A stretch of DNA of 64,000 nucleotides from Capitulum mitella (lineage: Eukaryota; Arthropoda; Thecostraca; Pollicipedomorpha; Pollicipedidae), in assembly GCA_030062745.1 (NCBI GenBank), contig CP099842.1, positions 8,687,838 to 8,751,837 on the forward strand. Direction: 5' to 3'. Within the stretch, counting starts at the first letter, position 1. Each line of letters starts with the position of its first letter. A model generated the notes under the pieces. It searched no databases, was not told the DNA's origin, and saw nothing but the letters and a program-made list of their open reading frames with translations. Positions 11,731-23,215 of the stretch are shown in pieces. The translations under genes and the position numbers were made by a program.

Positions 11731-11837
11731 CTGCTGACGGGTCTGGCGTGCGGCAGTCAGCGCCAGGTGAGCACACCTGTCGCCGCCGACGAAGTACGCG
11801 TCCGCATTCAGGGTCAGGTACTTGCCGTCACCGCAGC
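11731..11837 (-). CDS. Second coding exon, Trm9/ALKBH8/TRMT9B-type tRNA methyltransferase
   Basis: Reading minus, a pyrimidine-rich tract ending in CAG precedes the exon start at 11837, and a GTAGGA donor follows at 11730-11725. The 107 bases supply two bases plus 35 codons and end in phase 0. Joined to the exon at 18404-18593 they complete the SAM-binding loop DVGCGDGKYL, followed by LNADAYFVGGDRCAHLAL, which matches the beta2 acidic-residue region of the Trm9 family (family usually has VGCDxxxxL). The next family segment, VxDxLxLPxRxxxxD and the HHL region, is not found between 11485 and 11725, so it is probably in the gap or beyond base 1. The assignment rests on the exact splice phase and motif continuity. 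Confidence 0.78.
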
Positions 11838-14800
11838 CTGGAAAGGAGGCCTCCAGGTCAAAACGATGCTCCTCATAAGCCAGCATTTCATTATCATGGC
11901 GTAGACGTTCTGGGGACGGCTAGACGTCGACGCTAAATCCTGCATTCCCTTATTTTTCGGTCTATTTCGACAGTGATAGCCTCACATTGACGAAACTTTG
12001 CACATGGTCATTTCAGCTGAAGCGCCCATTTCTGGCAAAGATTTGGTCAAAATCGGACAGATATTAAAGGTACGTCTAATGGGAACCAATGTTTCGAATA
12101 GTCATGTAAGGGAAGCCCAAGTGCCAGTTCTGAGACCTCCGATATGTCGTATCGTACGTCACACTAGCGACCGAGCTGACACGAGACGACTGGTCCGATT
12201 AGTTGGCGGGAACATAAAACATCCAAGAGGCAGAAGACATGGCACCCTGGCCTTGTCTTCGGATGGAATGGACCGTCAGTCGGATTTTGAAACGCGTTTT
12301 TCTGCACAAGTTATGACGGAAATTATGAATGCCTGTGAAATTCCTATGGCAGACATACCTACTTAACTCCCCATTTTATACGCATGGGTGCGCCCTGATC
12401 GGTGAACTGTTGTAGAACCGATTAACTGACAGGCGTGCGTGTGTCTATACGTTGGTTAAATCTCTTTCGTCGTCGCGTTTAAATATCGAATGGCTTGAGA
12501 GAACTTTACATCGAATGCATAATATCGCAAGACGTTGGCAATTTGCATGTTAGGTAGCGCTGGGCCGGCACAGACTCAGCAGCACATGCCTATTCGGTCG
12601 TCATTTTTCGGTTTCCAGGAATTTCTTCGGTTATATGAACAACGTTGGGTTCAGGAGTCTCTCTGGTCCTGCCTGTTCCCATAATATCCGATTTTTTGGT
12701 CCGAGATAAAGCGTGGAGTTATTTAGACGGACCTGGAAGCTGCCCGGCCTGGCCATGGATGCCCGGAAACATCCATCCCGTCCCATGCCATTTTGATTGT
12801 TCACAACTCTGTATCACTCTCAACAACCTTTTTACAATCATTTCTGCCTCTAAACGGAACGTCTGCTGTCTAGCTTCACCTTTAGCTGCTTATGTGTCAT
12901 GATGCGTTCAGCATGTGTTGTGTAACCCCTCCGTGTTTGGCAGCACCGGTATGTGTTATCTGACGCAGTTAGCACGTCTCCAATGGTGGGCGGTGCCTAA
13001 CGCTGAACAGATGACGTCATACATCCGTTGTCTCCCTAGCCGGGGTACTGTCACCACAACGTTTTCTAACTCAAATGGTCTACCGAACGTAGCTTTTCTA
13101 TTGTCCGATTCTGACCGAGCCTTTTACAGAAAAAGACGCCTTAACCGAAATGTTTGGTCATATTTGTGCAAAACTGCAAAAAATGTGCCGTAGAGTTTGA
13201 CTTCGACAGTAGTTGCAATTTGACCTACATTATTTCCTTTGCCCTGGCACCACCTCGAATGACCTGAACTAGGATATCTGTACTCGACAGGTTCATTGCG
13301 ACACAGCCGTTGCTCAAAATCAAAGGAGCTGAAAGCGTGCTTTGCGCGCTTTCAGCAAGTGGGATTTCATGTACGCCAGTCGCTTGAAAAAGTTCAGATC
13401 GAGGAGTCTGTGTGTCAGTGTGTCCAAGTTTCCGCGCGTCTAGTGCTGGAACGCGCCCGCCGATCGCGACGCGAGTAACACCATCGGGTGCGCCCACTTG
13501 GCAGATTGCAGGTTAGGTTCCGAAGTGATTCGTAGTGTGTAACATGTGCCACTGGCGGGAGCCGGACCTCTGCAGAATCCAACTAATCACGGGTATAGGT
13601 CAAATGACGAGTGCTGTTGACTCAAGCCTTGATGACAACATGGGCCCCACTTGGGTGGGTGCGTGCTTTTGTGGTCGGCACCCACGTGCGATCCACGTGG
13701 CGATCCACAGGCAAGTGTATCGATTTGGGCTCGGGGACCACCGAGTGCCGTCAGCAGTGACCTGAGCGGCTGAAATTTGGTGGGTAAATAGACAAGCACC
13801 AGGGCTATCCAACTGTATGCCATATGTTGGGCAGGATGCAACGGGTCATGTGCAACGGGCCTGCGCCTCTTTTACATCCCAATGTTTCTTATGGGCCAAT
13901 TGCAGGGATGCAAATGGCGCAGTTTGGTGCGATCATGGTTCGGAAATGTGGACAGGCAGATGGGCGATCAGTATGATGAATTAAGGCCGAAACAGGGGTG
14001 CTGCTTGCAAGTGAAGGGCGAGGTGCTTAGCGATTAACACCCCTTCTTCATTGCTGCAAAACTTCTACCAATAGGATGCTGAAAACTGGCGGCTAGGAGC
14101 ACGTGTTACGTGCCATTCGATAGATGCGGCTGTTTTGCATGGCAACAGTTTTAGCCTGGTGGGTGCGTAACGTACTTGTTGAGGTGCACCCCTTTGTCAT
14201 TCAGGCCCGGAGATACATTCAGCCTGTCGATATATGCAGTTTACTGAGTGACCTCATTCCAGACAGCGCCTGCTCACTGGCGGTCACAGCTGGGTGGTAA
14301 CGGCGAATGTCTGTGAATCAGACAGAGCGGGTTCGGACCCTGCTGGTTGCGGGAAATTTTCGCAGCTCATAGCGCACCGTTGCTATGCAGATTTCTTTAA
14401 CTGTGCAGGTGTGCCGTTACTGAGTAGTAATATGATAAGCAATTATCTGTTATTTGTGTGTAGAGGTAATGCTGGTAATTAGCGGATGCAGAGGTCCGGG
14501 TACGATACAAAGCTTCGACTCTGACCCCAAACCAACCGAGTAATGCGTTGCTTTGTCTCTGGTTATACTGAGATAAGTAATGTCATCGTGCTGGTTTTTT
14601 TTGTGTCCTACCCGTCACGACTGATTCATTCCAAAAAGCATTTGTCAGCCCGTGTACGTCGCACGGTCAGGCCATCGGAACGTATTGCAGCTTCTCGGGA
14701 ATCCCGCTGGTCGTCACAGTGGCAGCTGTCAACTTTAACTGTCAGTTATGCAGGGAGTGACAGCGTCGCCTCAGAAATACCGCTGCAATGTAGGCGGACT

Positions 14801-15560
14801 GAACAGACTGAACGAAGGCATGGCCATGCCTGTCAATCGACCAGCAGAACTTCACAGACACCAGGATCACATTTTAGAGGGTCGCGAGGTAAGGTCCGCC
14901 TGGATTCCGTCCGTGAAGTCCAGAGCTGGTGGTAAATATCACACCGCTTCAGCCTTAAGATAACATGTTCTCAGCGGGTACCCTTCGCAGCTGCGCCCGG
15001 CCTGTATGTTGCTGGGCGGGCTGGGTGTTTGTCTCATTGCGAGCCCTCTTGTTACGAAAGAAACCCTGCCGTGTAAATCCGATCATTCTCGTAGATACCG
15101 CAATCTTTTCAATATGATTCCTAGGCAATCAGCCAAATACTACAGGTTGATCCGGTGCAAAGGACTGAGAGACGGTCAGGCAGCGCATAAACTGAATAAA
15201 AAACAAACCAGAACGTTTCACCATCTTCTGATTTCCCCATTCGGCTTCTTTTCCAGGCAGTAATAGCGCTGAGCAATCCGGATCCAGGTTGTTTATAACA
15301 GAGCCATACTGACTTTGACCTGTACGGACGCCGACTGGGAACGCCAGTCCGAGAGCTTCTGCAGAGCGCTCTCTCCATCGCTGCGTGCTCACGCGGTGGC
15401 GGGCGGGCCAGTGCTGGAGACGCCGCTGGTTCGGAGACCGCCTGGCGCGGCTCGGACGGCGTGATCGATGGCCGGCCCGGCGCCGGTCGTGGGAGCGGGC
15501 TGCAGTGATCCCGCTCACGGTCCCGGCCGACGCCGCCGCACCCGCCGAGACGAACTGGCC
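11838..15560. other. Unique sequence, intron of the methyltransferase, no other gene recognised
   Basis: This lies between the two methyltransferase exons and is presumably intronic on the minus strand. No other domain was recognised. A possible tRNA-derived SINE head is at about 14265-14350. Plus-strand frames at 11998-12366 and 14543-14935 show no family resemblance that I can name. Confidence 0.5.
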
Positions 15561-15574
15561 GTGGCGAACGAACT

Positions 15575-15853
15575 GGCCGGCCGGTGCAGGCCGTGGTCCG
15601 GCCACTGTGTTCCCGACAGCCGGCCGGAGTCGGCCGTGCTCTGAACGCCGGCCGGTGTTGGCCGTGCTGCGGTCACCGTGTTCCCGACGGCCGGCCGCTG
15701 CCGGCCGTGCCCTGACCGCCGTGTTCCCGTCGCCGTCCGGTGCAGGTCATCTGGTCACCGTGTTCCCGGCAGCGGGCCGGAGTCGGCCGTGTTCTGGCCG
15801 CCGTGCTCCCGTTGCTGCGGCCACTGTGTTCCCGCCTCCCTCGGCCGGCAGCC
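15575..15853 (+). repeat. GC-rich ~42-bp minisatellite
   Basis: About 6.5 degenerate units have the pattern CCGGCCGGTGCNGGCCGTG, then a short variable part, then CACCGTGTTCCCGNCGG. Spacing is mostly 40-43 bases, with one shortened unit of about 28. It lies just left of duplication copy 2 and sustains long frames on both strands (42 is a multiple of three), which I do not treat as genes. Confidence 0.7.
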
Positions 15854-18269
15854 GGCGACCATCGACCCGGTCGTCTGGTGTCGGGTATCGGGTCGATCTG
15901 GCCCGCCGGAGGGTCTACTCTCGGGCGTCGGAGCCGGCGCACCCGGCCGCACGCGGTGGAGGCGCGGACGCAAACACGGCACGGCCGGCCTGCCCGCGGC
16001 CGAGGTGTCAAACGCACGACGATTCGAGAGCCGTGCACAGGCTGGAGCCGCCTCCCGGAAGCGCGCTTCGCAATGAACGACGCAGTCAAGTTCGATCGAC
16101 GTCCGTCTCCAATTATTGGACGCGGAAAGATCCATCGCCACGAACGACGGACGCCTAACGTCCGAAAACAAGCCACCGGGCCGCGCATCGCTCTGCTATC
16201 TCCACAAATTGGCCAGCATCTGGTTTTAGAGGCACTTTTCACAGGGGAGCAGAACGCCAGGTCGCAGACCCACTCCGTCTGGCCACAAAATGGCGAGCAG
16301 CCGCGCCTTGGATGCGGCTCGGACTTGGGCCGTAGCCGACGATGTGGACGGGTCACCGGGTCTGGCGAGAGGCTGGCTACCAAGAGTCGGTGCCACACGT
16401 CCCAGTGAGGCCAGACGGCGACGGCCGACGAGGCGACGGCCAGCAGTAGACGAGCGACATCGTCTGCCGCAAGGCCTAGCAACACGCCGATTACTCGGGG
16501 CATTTCTGGTCCGACGAAAAGAGACGTCCGATCCGGTCTGAGACGCGGCGACTGGCACCAAAAACCAGAACCGGCGTAAAGTTTCGTCAGACGAACGCAT
16601 CCCGTTACCAGGGGACATCAAACGCCCGTGGAATCAAAGTACTGCCAACATCATATTTTCTGTTTGGTGCTTTCGGGGCCCGGTGTAGCGTCGTGCGTCA
16701 CCCGGAGAGGCGTCCTGTGTAATCCGCAGAGGTACGAGATGCGGCGATATTGTGCGGTCCTAGCTCGTTGGAATTCAGTGCGGGAAAATTAAATTTCCCA
16801 ACACAAACTCGGTGAACAAAAGAATGGAATCAGCGCAGATTGGGGGCATTGCATATTTGTGGAGCAGAGTCGGAGAGATCTTACGGAAACCTAACCAAAG
16901 TTATGGAACGATAATGCTGGATGAAAATGACCAGCGCTTGCTTGCTAAGGTTAGCTATTACTATTTTTAACGCTGCGCCAGGTTATAGCGATGTGTAAGC
17001 TACAAGAAGTCAGACGAAGCAAAAACAATAAAAACCGTATTCCAAGATTTTAATTATTCATACCAGCGTCCTAGACGCAGTTTCTTTCGACATTTTGTAA
17101 TTTTCCCCTCTGTAAGAGAGAGAGGTCCTACACCGGAATTTCGGCATTCAGTGTAACGTCGAAGTTAGCAAGAAGCTTACGTCTCGGGTTTTCAGGGATT
17201 TCAGGCGGCTCTCTTTCTCTTGGTAGAACAGTCATTACACCTAAACCGCGGGCCATCTCGTCTCACTTCGAATAAATGAAAAGACGAACACCATCGCTCT
17301 TAGGTCCTTTGATCATTAAAGGTCGTCTCTTGGTAACCTGACTCATATTGCACCCAGTGCTTACTTCGTTTTGCACGTTTGTTGTTTTTCACACTGTTTT
17401 TCTGCAATATGTCTGACGTGGTCGGCAGTTATATGACAAGGTCGTTGTTCTTTAGTTGGCAGGGCGGCTGGACCCGCTGGCACCCGCATGTCAGATGACA
17501 GCCAAGGAGAGGAACCCACTGGCACTTCACAACAAGCCAAAGTTTTATGCCCAAGAAAAAATAAACAAAGCAAAAACAAGACAACAAAACGTAACCTGGA
17601 ACTGCACGACTGTGTGAGGATTCGAGACACCATAATCCCTCTTAACATGCTTTACTTAAACTCTTATCCTGAATTTCACCCCAGAAGAATGTGTGGTTTA
17701 ATAAGAAGAAATAAACATGCAAAATTTCTCCAACCGAATGAGCCTCAAGCAGCACCAAAACAACGCAAGTAGCTTACTACATGCGCCCAAAAGGATGCAT
17801 GCGACAAAAGTCAAACGTCTATGATAAAGCGAGGCGGAGGAACGCCAGTATAAAGCGCTTCCGTTCAACTCTCACAACTGGACAACAATAGCGGAAAAAT
17901 GCCAACGAACGCGTTCTTTTATACATTATTCTTATATCACGTATCTTATTGATAACGATTTTACGTTTCACGCGTATCGGCAGTGCAAGATCGTGACAAT
18001 GGACGCAACTACAAACTCCAGTATAAACAATCTGCCGTTGTGTGCCAGACATCTGCCGTTCCATTGCCAACAGTATAGCCAGAGGGGAATCAGGAAGTTT
18101 AGATGAACCCCTTAATACTGTTTGTCCGTTCTCTTATCATATGACTAGGTTTACGTGGTCAAACGTTTTGCATCGTCAACATACTGCTTTACTCTTGAAC
18201 TTACTGCTGTCTAACAAGAAGTCTTGTCCCGCGCAGCTCGACAGTTGACCGCGCTGCGAGCCAGACCAC

Positions 18270-18403
18270 TCACCGCAGATAAGTGGTCCGGGACGACACG
18301 CCGACGCCACAGACCAGTGATCCGGGACCACTTCCCGACGTCACAGACCAGGAATCGGGGACCACTCAGCGACGACGCAGACCAGTATTCCGAGACCACT
18401 TAC
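18270..18403 (-). repeat. 34-bp minisatellite derived from an exon end and splice donor (copy 2)
   Basis: This shorter allele of the array at 2228-2460 has three full 34-base units plus a partial one, directly following the functional donor GTAAGT. Together with a 6-base indel it accounts for the 99-base offset change between copies at this point. Confidence 0.85.
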
Positions 18404-18593
18404 CGACGTCGCAGACCAGCGATCCGGGCTCCAGCTCGGCCAGGAACTGGCGGACGCGCGGCCACGGCCGGTGCCGCAGGTCGGTCAGCCGCTCGGCCAT
18501 CTGGCCGTACACGTCGTGCACGTACGTCTTCTCCAGCGCGACCGAGCGCGCCTCGCGCTCCCGGCGGCCCGCCTCCTCCTCGTCCGGCGGCAT
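18404..18593 (-). CDS. First coding exon, Trm9/ALKBH8/TRMT9B-type tRNA methyltransferase
   Basis: The exon encodes the N-terminal 63 residues plus one base of a SAM-dependent methyltransferase of the Trm9/ALKBH8/TRMT9B group. Known members methylate carboxymethyl-uridine at the tRNA wobble position, working with a small TRMT112-type partner. A charged N-terminus leads into EKTYVHDVY (residues 21-29), RHRPWPRVRQFL (40-51) and PGSLVCDVG, the first half of SAM motif I. Reading minus, the chosen ATG (18593-18591) follows an in-frame TGA 15 codons upstream, unless an AG acceptor lies between them. The exon ends GACGTCG followed by a strong donor GTAAGT (18403-18398), leaving phase 1. The exon at 11837-11731 completes the motif in frame, implying a ~6.6 kb intron. 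ALKBH8 itself carries an AlkB domain before this region, and none is seen here, which favours a Trm9/TRMT9B form. Confidence 0.8.
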
Positions 18594-21500
18594 GGCCGCG
18601 CTCGTCCGCACTCGTCCGAGTTCGACCACCCTCGCCCGCTCTGGTCAGCGGCCGCAAGCGCCCGCCCGCGCTCGCTAACGTTCGGCGCCGCCGGTAACCG
18701 CTCAGTACACTTCTCTGCTGACCAGATCTCCACGCAGAACCGCTCGGCGCCGAGGCCGTCAGACGACTGCCCTCGGGGCACGTTCTCGGGCCGCTGCGGC
18801 CGTCAGCGAGGAGGGCCTGTCCAGCACGGCAGCTGTCTTCGACAACAGGTGCATGCAGAGAACGTCACTGGCTTCCCGGCAGTCACGGAGTGACCATCGC
18901 CTGTCCGTCATTGGGACTCCTGCTTCCCGAGGGGTGGGCATCGTCTGGTAGCTTCTCCGTCATTGGCAAAATTCGGCACCACCGCCCTGAAACACATCAA
19001 AGCGTTTAAGTTCAACAATCTAACATCACCAGCGATGCGTCGACTGCTGCTCGGTCGGCGCGGGAGGGATTCATTTTGCGTGTCACCAATGACGCTGCCA
19101 AATGGCGCCGGTAATTGGTTAATCCTGTCTGACGGAAGCTTATCTGAAGGCGGGCGCCGTGAGTGAGCAGTCCCGGTTTGCCGCAGCGGCTGGTATCTCT
19201 GAGCAGCACCGGAAGCAGTTCTGCCGCACTCCCACGCAGATAGCGCGAAATGGGCCCATTCCGGATGCCGACGCGGAACCAAATTTCGTCTGCCAAATGC
19301 CCAAGCGCTGAGTGCGCTGGTGGGCGTATGGGTCCTGAGACTCTCACACGGTTGCATGTGTGTTCATTCAACTTGTTTAAATTGAAATGCATGGCTTCGT
19401 GGTATAAGCCAATGAAAAAAAAAACACTTCCATGGGCGTCGTTTTCAGGCAAATACCCCTAATCCAAAAGATATGGGGTGAAAATTTAGGCCAAAATAAT
19501 ATGGAGCATCTGCAATCCCTTTAGAGACTGTTGGTAAAGCACGACTTCATTTTGCAAAACACCAGCAACTGATGGCCACCAGTTACTGATGTTCTTAAAC
19601 AAAGTGTATGAACGTTGCTCAATATCATTGTTCGTATGATATGCTGACGTAATGAAAAAAATGTGTTTGACGATCAAAAGTGGCGCGACTTATCCCTTAT
19701 ATCTGCGTTGAAAAGCCATGAAGTCTCCTGTTTTAACGAGTAATGTTCCATTCTTTTCCCCCAGGAAATAGAGCTCGTCTTACTGCTCATGCTAAATCGC
19801 CTTCCATTAACCCCCGCCGGACGTGAGGAAATTTCCACTGCGGCGCCAGATGGAGTGGGGTGGTTACCACCCTGTGACCATTCCACTCCGCACAGACAAA
19901 GAGTGACGAAACAAAGACGACGGCGTGGCACCTTTTCTGATTCGGATGATGCCTCCAAGATTTTGTAGCGATTTAGTTTTAAAAATAATCAATTGTTGCA
20001 GTCAGTGATTGCTTTTCCCTTCGGGTCAACAACAGTTCGACAACAGGACGGATATCATTCATGCCTTTGGCGTCGATGCTAGTGCCAAACTATATTTTAA
20101 AGTCATAGATCGGAGCTGTGATCATCGATAGGGGCAAAAATGATTGTCATTGCATAAGTAACCTGCACAAAGCAGACCAGTTAGATGCTGTTTTGACGAT
20201 GCACCGTGCCAGCGACACCATTTGACCTCGCAAAGGTCATCTGCCTTCCAAAACAAAATATGTTGTCGAGAGTACGCCGGAAAAACTGACCCCATATCTC
20301 GTCACCGACTCCAGTGCGCGAGATATGATAGGTCAAACTAAAAAAAATGGATACAAGCCCTGGAGGATGACGCCGTAACTCGGTGGCCTGACACGACCCG
20401 ATAATCATTTTCCTCAGACGAAGAAAGGATGCAAGGTTAGCCATCGCAACTTTCAGGCTTTTGACGTTGTCCGTTTGCCGGTAGTCTAAAAAAACTCATG
20501 GGGTGACCATTACTCCCCCGCCCGGCGAAGGTAAATGAGTGAAATCAACATGATCTTCCATCCACTGGCAAAACCAAACAGAAATAAACCTTCCACACAC
20601 AGTGTGACGCGATCCTCGGACAATGGCATAACTTCAACCTTTACCTCACGGTATACTGTGAGATAAAGGGTGAAGCTATGCCGATAATTCCGACCATAGT
20701 CGGCACTAATGGCGAAAAACCTGTTGGATCCGATCTCGTCACGTTTATGTTTTTTTTTCTAGTAAGTTCGTTCGTTATCTTGTACATACTTAGTACCAGG
20801 TACATGGGCCCAGTGGGTATCTTGTCTGGCTTTGGATGTCAGCTGAAGACGATCCCACAATCGAAGGAAGAAACCTATTCCAATAATTTACGATGCTGAC
20901 ATTAAAAGCATTTCATCTGGTACCCGTGGCCGCTCGGGGCTTGAGAACAGAGCCGAAAACATTGCAGGGAAACAAAAACAAACCAGTATCACCGTCCTTG
21001 ACACATATTGGGGGGATACATACTTTGGCATCATTAGATCTGCCAGTACACACTGACGCATCAGAAAACTTTCCTACCGACTTGTTAAAAGTCCGCGACA
21101 ACAGAAACAATGGCACCAAGGACTCTGAAACCCCGACTCCGGAATCGCAATCTATGGCACCACCAGCTTTCTCATGAAGAATAATGGCACCACAAGCTCC
21201 GGCAACACACGTCATGGAAGCGCCGTCATCCGACCACAAACAACTGTGGCGCGAGGGTTAGCAATGTAGACTGGCATCACCGATTATATCAATGCAAACT
21301 CCGAACCGCCGCCGCAGCGCCCGAAAACTGCAAACACTGGCACGACCAATGCAGGCACCACCGCCCCGGTATCATTGACAGAGGCACTACTGGTTCTGTC
21401 ACAGAGGTTTCATTTCTGTGGCCAGCCGATCAGTCCCTTGTGTAAGATTTTGCAGCGCCGGGTGCAAGGGCATAGTTTTTTTTTACATTTGTGGGTGCTT

Positions 21501-22117
21501 CGGCACCCCGAATATCCCTTGGGCACCCAAAACGATTTGTGAATTTAACATGCAGTCACATGCTGCGTGGGTTTCAGGGAGAGGCATCCCGAAGCATTTT
21601 ACAAAGTTTCACGTGCCTGGGTGGGTTGGCTTCGAAAAACATCTACGCAGTGACGTCACGTGAACAAGATGTGAGGGGCCAGGGAGCCCTGAGCAGCGCT
21701 GGTGTTCACGTCAATATTTTACCAAGCTTAGAACAGCGTGGGATATCCTGACAGTTCTGATGTGCGCTGACTTCACCACGCACGTGTTCACAAAATTTGC
21801 GGATACGAAGAAAGCAGCTGTGAAAAGCAGCTTGTCTTTGTTATGAAACAGAAAATCGTTGCTGGTTTTAAGAAAAAAAATGTCGTCTCATCTTGAAAAA
21901 GACAATCCATAACTGCCAATCACTTCCCCTCTGTTTCATTGTTTTGATGGTCCAGGCCGAAAATCAGCGAAATTCTTAGACAGGTAACTGGATGTTAAAA
22001 ACAAACAGTGGGTAGGCAAAGTGTGAAAATCAGTCGCGGAACTAACGCAACTTCCAGCTAACCTCGGTTTGGGTGATAACGCCAAGGTCCTAGCGAAATG
22101 CCGGCATGGAGGCCGGG

Positions 22118-22690
22118 CTATTTTTAGCTCATCTCTCCGTTCTCACGCTCGCCGGCCGGCGGTGATCAATGTTTGGCCTGCCGCAACCTGGCCACTGCGG
22201 CGTCTAACCTGATCCGTCTCCTTCTCTACTGACCTGGAGCGGGTCTCGGCGGCAGCGGTGACCGTGGCGGCGGCGGTGGAGTTCCCGGCCTGCCCTGTCC
22301 GGCGGCGGCGGCGGCGGCGGCGACAGCGGCAGGGCGCCGACACTCGGCTCCGGCCGGCCTCCACTCCGCCGGCGCGTCGCCGCCGACGCAGCCGACGGCG
22401 GATCGAACAGCGCTGACGTCATGCAACCGGGGGGAGGGGGAGGGGAGCGGCGCGGGCGGACGGCGCGCCGGCAGCCGACCGCCCTGCCCCCGACCGGTGC
22501 CGCCATTCATAAAATTAGCCGAACTCTGGCAGAAGCATCCAGTGAGGACAGCGGGGGACCACACCTCCCACCCAGTCACCCAGGCGTTGACACGCCTCCG
22601 CGGGGCACCCACGGTGCGTCGGCGCTCCACAAGCCTCTCTGAGCCCACAGCACCCTTGAGCCGTGCCGCCAGCCCACTTCTTCCGGTACA
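22118..22690. promoter_or_regulatory. GC-rich island with MEF2-like and CRE motifs (copy 2)
   Basis: This is the counterpart of 6127-6680. CTATTTTTAG is at 22118-22127 and TGACGTCA at 22414-22421. The surrounding CGG-rich tract differs by small trinucleotide-scale indels, as expected for simple GC repeats. Confidence 0.35.
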
Positions 22691-22952
22691 CATGAGACCC
22701 ACGCAGGTCGATAAGGAGTTGTGTCATCCGTTCGCAGTCATCCAGGGACTGGGCTGTTCACCTGGGACACCCAGCTCTACTAAAGCGCTGTTGTTCGGAA
22801 GTCGAGGAAACCCAAGGAATGGGAGTATGAATGAATTCTCTCGGTGTTCACAAGAGACCCAAAGTTGACGTGGATTGGGACGGGAAGCAAGCCAATCTGC
22901 TTCCTCTTTCGACCTGATTCCCTAGGCGGCTGACTGGTTTCACCCTTCAGCC

Positions 22953-23215
22953 CGCGCCCGACTGGCAGTCGACACCGATCACGCTCGACTGGAGGAGGGG
23001 GCGGTCGACAGTCCCCCCTCTAATCCACGATCGGCTGGTCGCGTGATAAAAACAAGCACATCGTTGGAAAGCTCATGACAAGCAGAACTAGAAACTGGCA
23101 TCATTTTTAGTTTTGGGCATGTAAGCTATTTATGACCTAAGTTTTCTCACAGCCGACTGCATGCAACCTAGAAGCGGCCTGGATCTCAAGGGCTGTGATT
23201 ATTGAAGTCTAGGTA
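22953..23215 (+). repeat. Dispersed repeat, family C (copy 2)
   Basis: This is the same element as at 6945-7205, carried in the second copy of the large duplication. It is not an independent insertion. Confidence 0.65.

Noticed and set aside
11998-12366. 122-codon plus-strand frame in the methyltransferase intron
   Set aside because: No recognisable domain, no splice context and ordinary composition; probably chance.
15673-16503. 276-codon open frame on the minus strand (matching frame at 28-465 in copy 1)
   Set aside because: It runs through the 42-bp GC minisatellite and is Arg/Pro-rich with no domain. The copy 1 version cannot be followed past base 1, and overlapping long frames on the other strand are equally good.
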